A DNA stretch of 36,042 nucleotides, from positions 9,100-45,141 of the forward strand of contig NZ_LGSI01000031.1 of NCBI RefSeq assembly GCF_001698815.1, in the 5' to 3' direction. The stretch's first letter is position 1, and each line of letters opens with the position of its first letter. Below, one piece after another: positions 34,898 to 36,042 of this stretch. The DNA is from Pseudomonas syringae. GTDB lineage: Bacteria; Pseudomonadota; Gammaproteobacteria; Pseudomonadales; Pseudomonadaceae. The notes below the pieces were generated by a model, which saw nothing but the letters and a program-made list of their open reading frames with translations, made no database searches and was not told where the DNA came from. A program made the translations under genes and the position numbers.

Positions 34898-34903
34898 ATT
34901 GCG

Positions 34904-36042
34904 ATGCTAACTAAATTTTTTAAACGCAAAACCGAACCTGCGCCGCCTTCAGCCGCACAGGAAAGTCAAAACCCCAAAGCAGGAGAAGTGCGCAGGACCG
35001 GTTCGGAAGAAACCCTCTATCTTGCGCCTTTGCCGGTTTATACCGGTCAGCAACCTGTAAGCATGCAAGATTTTCCGAAGCTTAATGACGTTTATCTACA
35101 ACTGGGTGGAAGCAATAAAGGAATGGTGTGGCAGGGAAAATTATTAGCGTGGGTAATTTGGCTGGTGATCACGATTTTATTCATTATGCCAATGGGGCTT
35201 ACAATTGCTTTCCATGTGTTAACCCCCCCGGGTACGAACAACACATTCTCCAATGATCTCAAATTATTTTTTCAGGTTTTTTGGAGTATTGGTCTTCCGG
35301 TGGGCATATTGAACATTGGCGTATTCATTCACACCATAATCTCCCAAACCCGCGAACAAGCACGCCAATACCCCCTGCGCTTCAATCGCCAGCGCCGAGA
35401 AGTCTGTTTTGTCGACAGCAAAACCCATGAAATTCTGATCGTGCCCTGGGAAAAGGTCACCGCCTGGATTTCTCAGGGCCAGATGGTGACCCAATACAAC
35501 GCCACGACTTTCTATACCTTCGGCATGGCATTGGAAAATGAGGAGAAAGGTACGGTGCAGCCGATTCTGTTCGACAAACCCAGCCAGGCCCATGCCATTG
35601 GTACCTGGGAGGCTATTCGGCTGTATATGGAACAGGGTGTTCCGACGGATAAGACGGGTGCATGGCTGAGGCTCCTGCTAGGCCGCGAACTGACTGAATA
35701 CGAGTTACGACCTTATGAAGGGTTGCATACCTGGGAGGTCGAAAAGCTGATGAAAGAAGAAGACGGAGGTTTGCACAGTTGCTTCACTGACGAGCGCCGC
35801 GCAGAAATCGGCCTGACTCCGCGCTCACGCTGGCCGCTGCGTCGTTGGTATATCTGGCGCGTCCTGAGCTTCTGGAAAATGCCCTACATGATCGCCGAAT
35901 GGGGCCATAAAGCGGGGACACCCGCGATGCCCGAGCGTGTTCAACAGTGGTCGCAACCCATCCCACCCGATCAATGGGCCAAACCCAGCCCCGCCCTGCA
36001 AAAAGCCACACAACTTGTGCAGCACGCCATGGACAAGAAGAA
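34904..36042 (+). CDS. DUF6708-type membrane protein, tandem copy 2 (partial)
   Basis: This is a second copy of the preceding gene, starting at the ATG at 34904 only 6 bp after the copy 1 stop. It runs in frame to the window end (379 codons); by homology its stop should be about 46 bases further on. The repeat unit is exactly 1,191 bp with no net insertion. The N-terminal region (MLTKFFKRKTEPAPPSAAQE) and the C-terminal ~250 residues are almost identical to copy 1, while the two membrane segments differ at most positions (here VIWLVITILFIMPMGLTIAF and FFQVFWSIGLPVGILNIGVF). This looks like a duplicated immunity gene whose membrane hairpin has diverged or been exchanged. Function inferred as for copy 1. 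Confidence 0.82.
   Translation, partial: MLTKFFKRKTEPAPPSAAQESQNPKAGEVRRTGSEETLYLAPLPVYTGQQPVSMQDFPKLNDVYLQLGGSNKGMVWQGKLLAWVIWLVITILFIMPMGLTIAFHVLTPPGTNNTFSNDLKLFFQVFWSIGLPVGILNIGVFIHTIISQTREQARQYPLRFNRQRREVCFVDSKTHEILIVPWEKVTAWISQGQMVTQYNATTFYTFGMALENEEKGTVQPILFDKPSQAHAIGTWEAIRLYMEQGVPTDKTGAWLRLLLGRELTEYELRPYEGLHTWEVEKLMKEEDGGLHSCFTDERRAEIGLTPRSRWPLRRWYIWRVLSFWKMPYMIAEWGHKAGTPAMPERVQQWSQPIPPDQWAKPSPALQKATQLVQHAMDKK

Overview
The window looks like a chromosomal segment of a fluorescent Pseudomonas (P. fluorescens/P. putida group). The evidence is high GC, numerous REP-type inverted repeats of the kind common in that group, and a gene set I recognise from memory of Pseudomonas chromosomes (RpiR-type regulator, GGDEF-EAL protein, uvrD; CPA2 antiporter, thioesterase, pdxY; COG0523 genes, amidase, folE2; cls and cfa). 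No database search was possible, so every family assignment rests on motifs and gene order read from the sequence.

Layout. 1-513: a REP-rich tandem repeat with no credible gene. 514-8220: a HexR-like RpiR regulator preceded by a palindrome of HexR type, a membrane PAS-GGDEF-EAL protein, uvrD, a Tim44-like membrane protein with a rho-independent terminator, and a small SMI1/KNR4 (SUKH) protein. 8221-12236: a CPA2 antiporter without an RCK domain, a YciA-like acyl-CoA thioesterase, pdxY and a DUF3301 protein. 12237-17456: a zinc-scarcity block with two COG0523 GTPases, a six-cysteine secreted protein, a Zn-amidase and the zinc-independent GTP cyclohydrolase FolE2. Zur-type operators lie upstream of the second GTPase and in the amidase/folE2 divergent promoter. 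17457-20893: a DUF3617 protein, cardiolipin synthase and a cyclopropane-fatty-acid synthase homologue. 21171-27167: a tightly coupled four-gene operon of three SPFH (HflK/HflC-like) membrane proteins and an HmtA-like P1B ATPase, preceded by a weaker Zur-like palindrome. 27405-36042: an orphan type VI secretion island with VgrG, a DUF4123 adaptor, a VasX-like effector of about 1,135 residues, and two tandem DUF6708 proteins, the second cut by the window end.

Two functional themes stand out. The first is zinc homeostasis spread over about 14 kb: a Zur-linked metallochaperone, amidase and FolE2, then the SPFH/P-type ATPase operon. In that operon one SPFH protein carries 13 histidines within residues 5-26, and the ATPase has His617 where ZntA-type exporters have an essential Asp. 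The second is interbacterial antagonism: the T6SS cargo genes overlap their neighbours by 4-11 bases, and the putative immunity gene is duplicated as an exact 1,191-bp unit whose copies differ mainly in the transmembrane hairpin.
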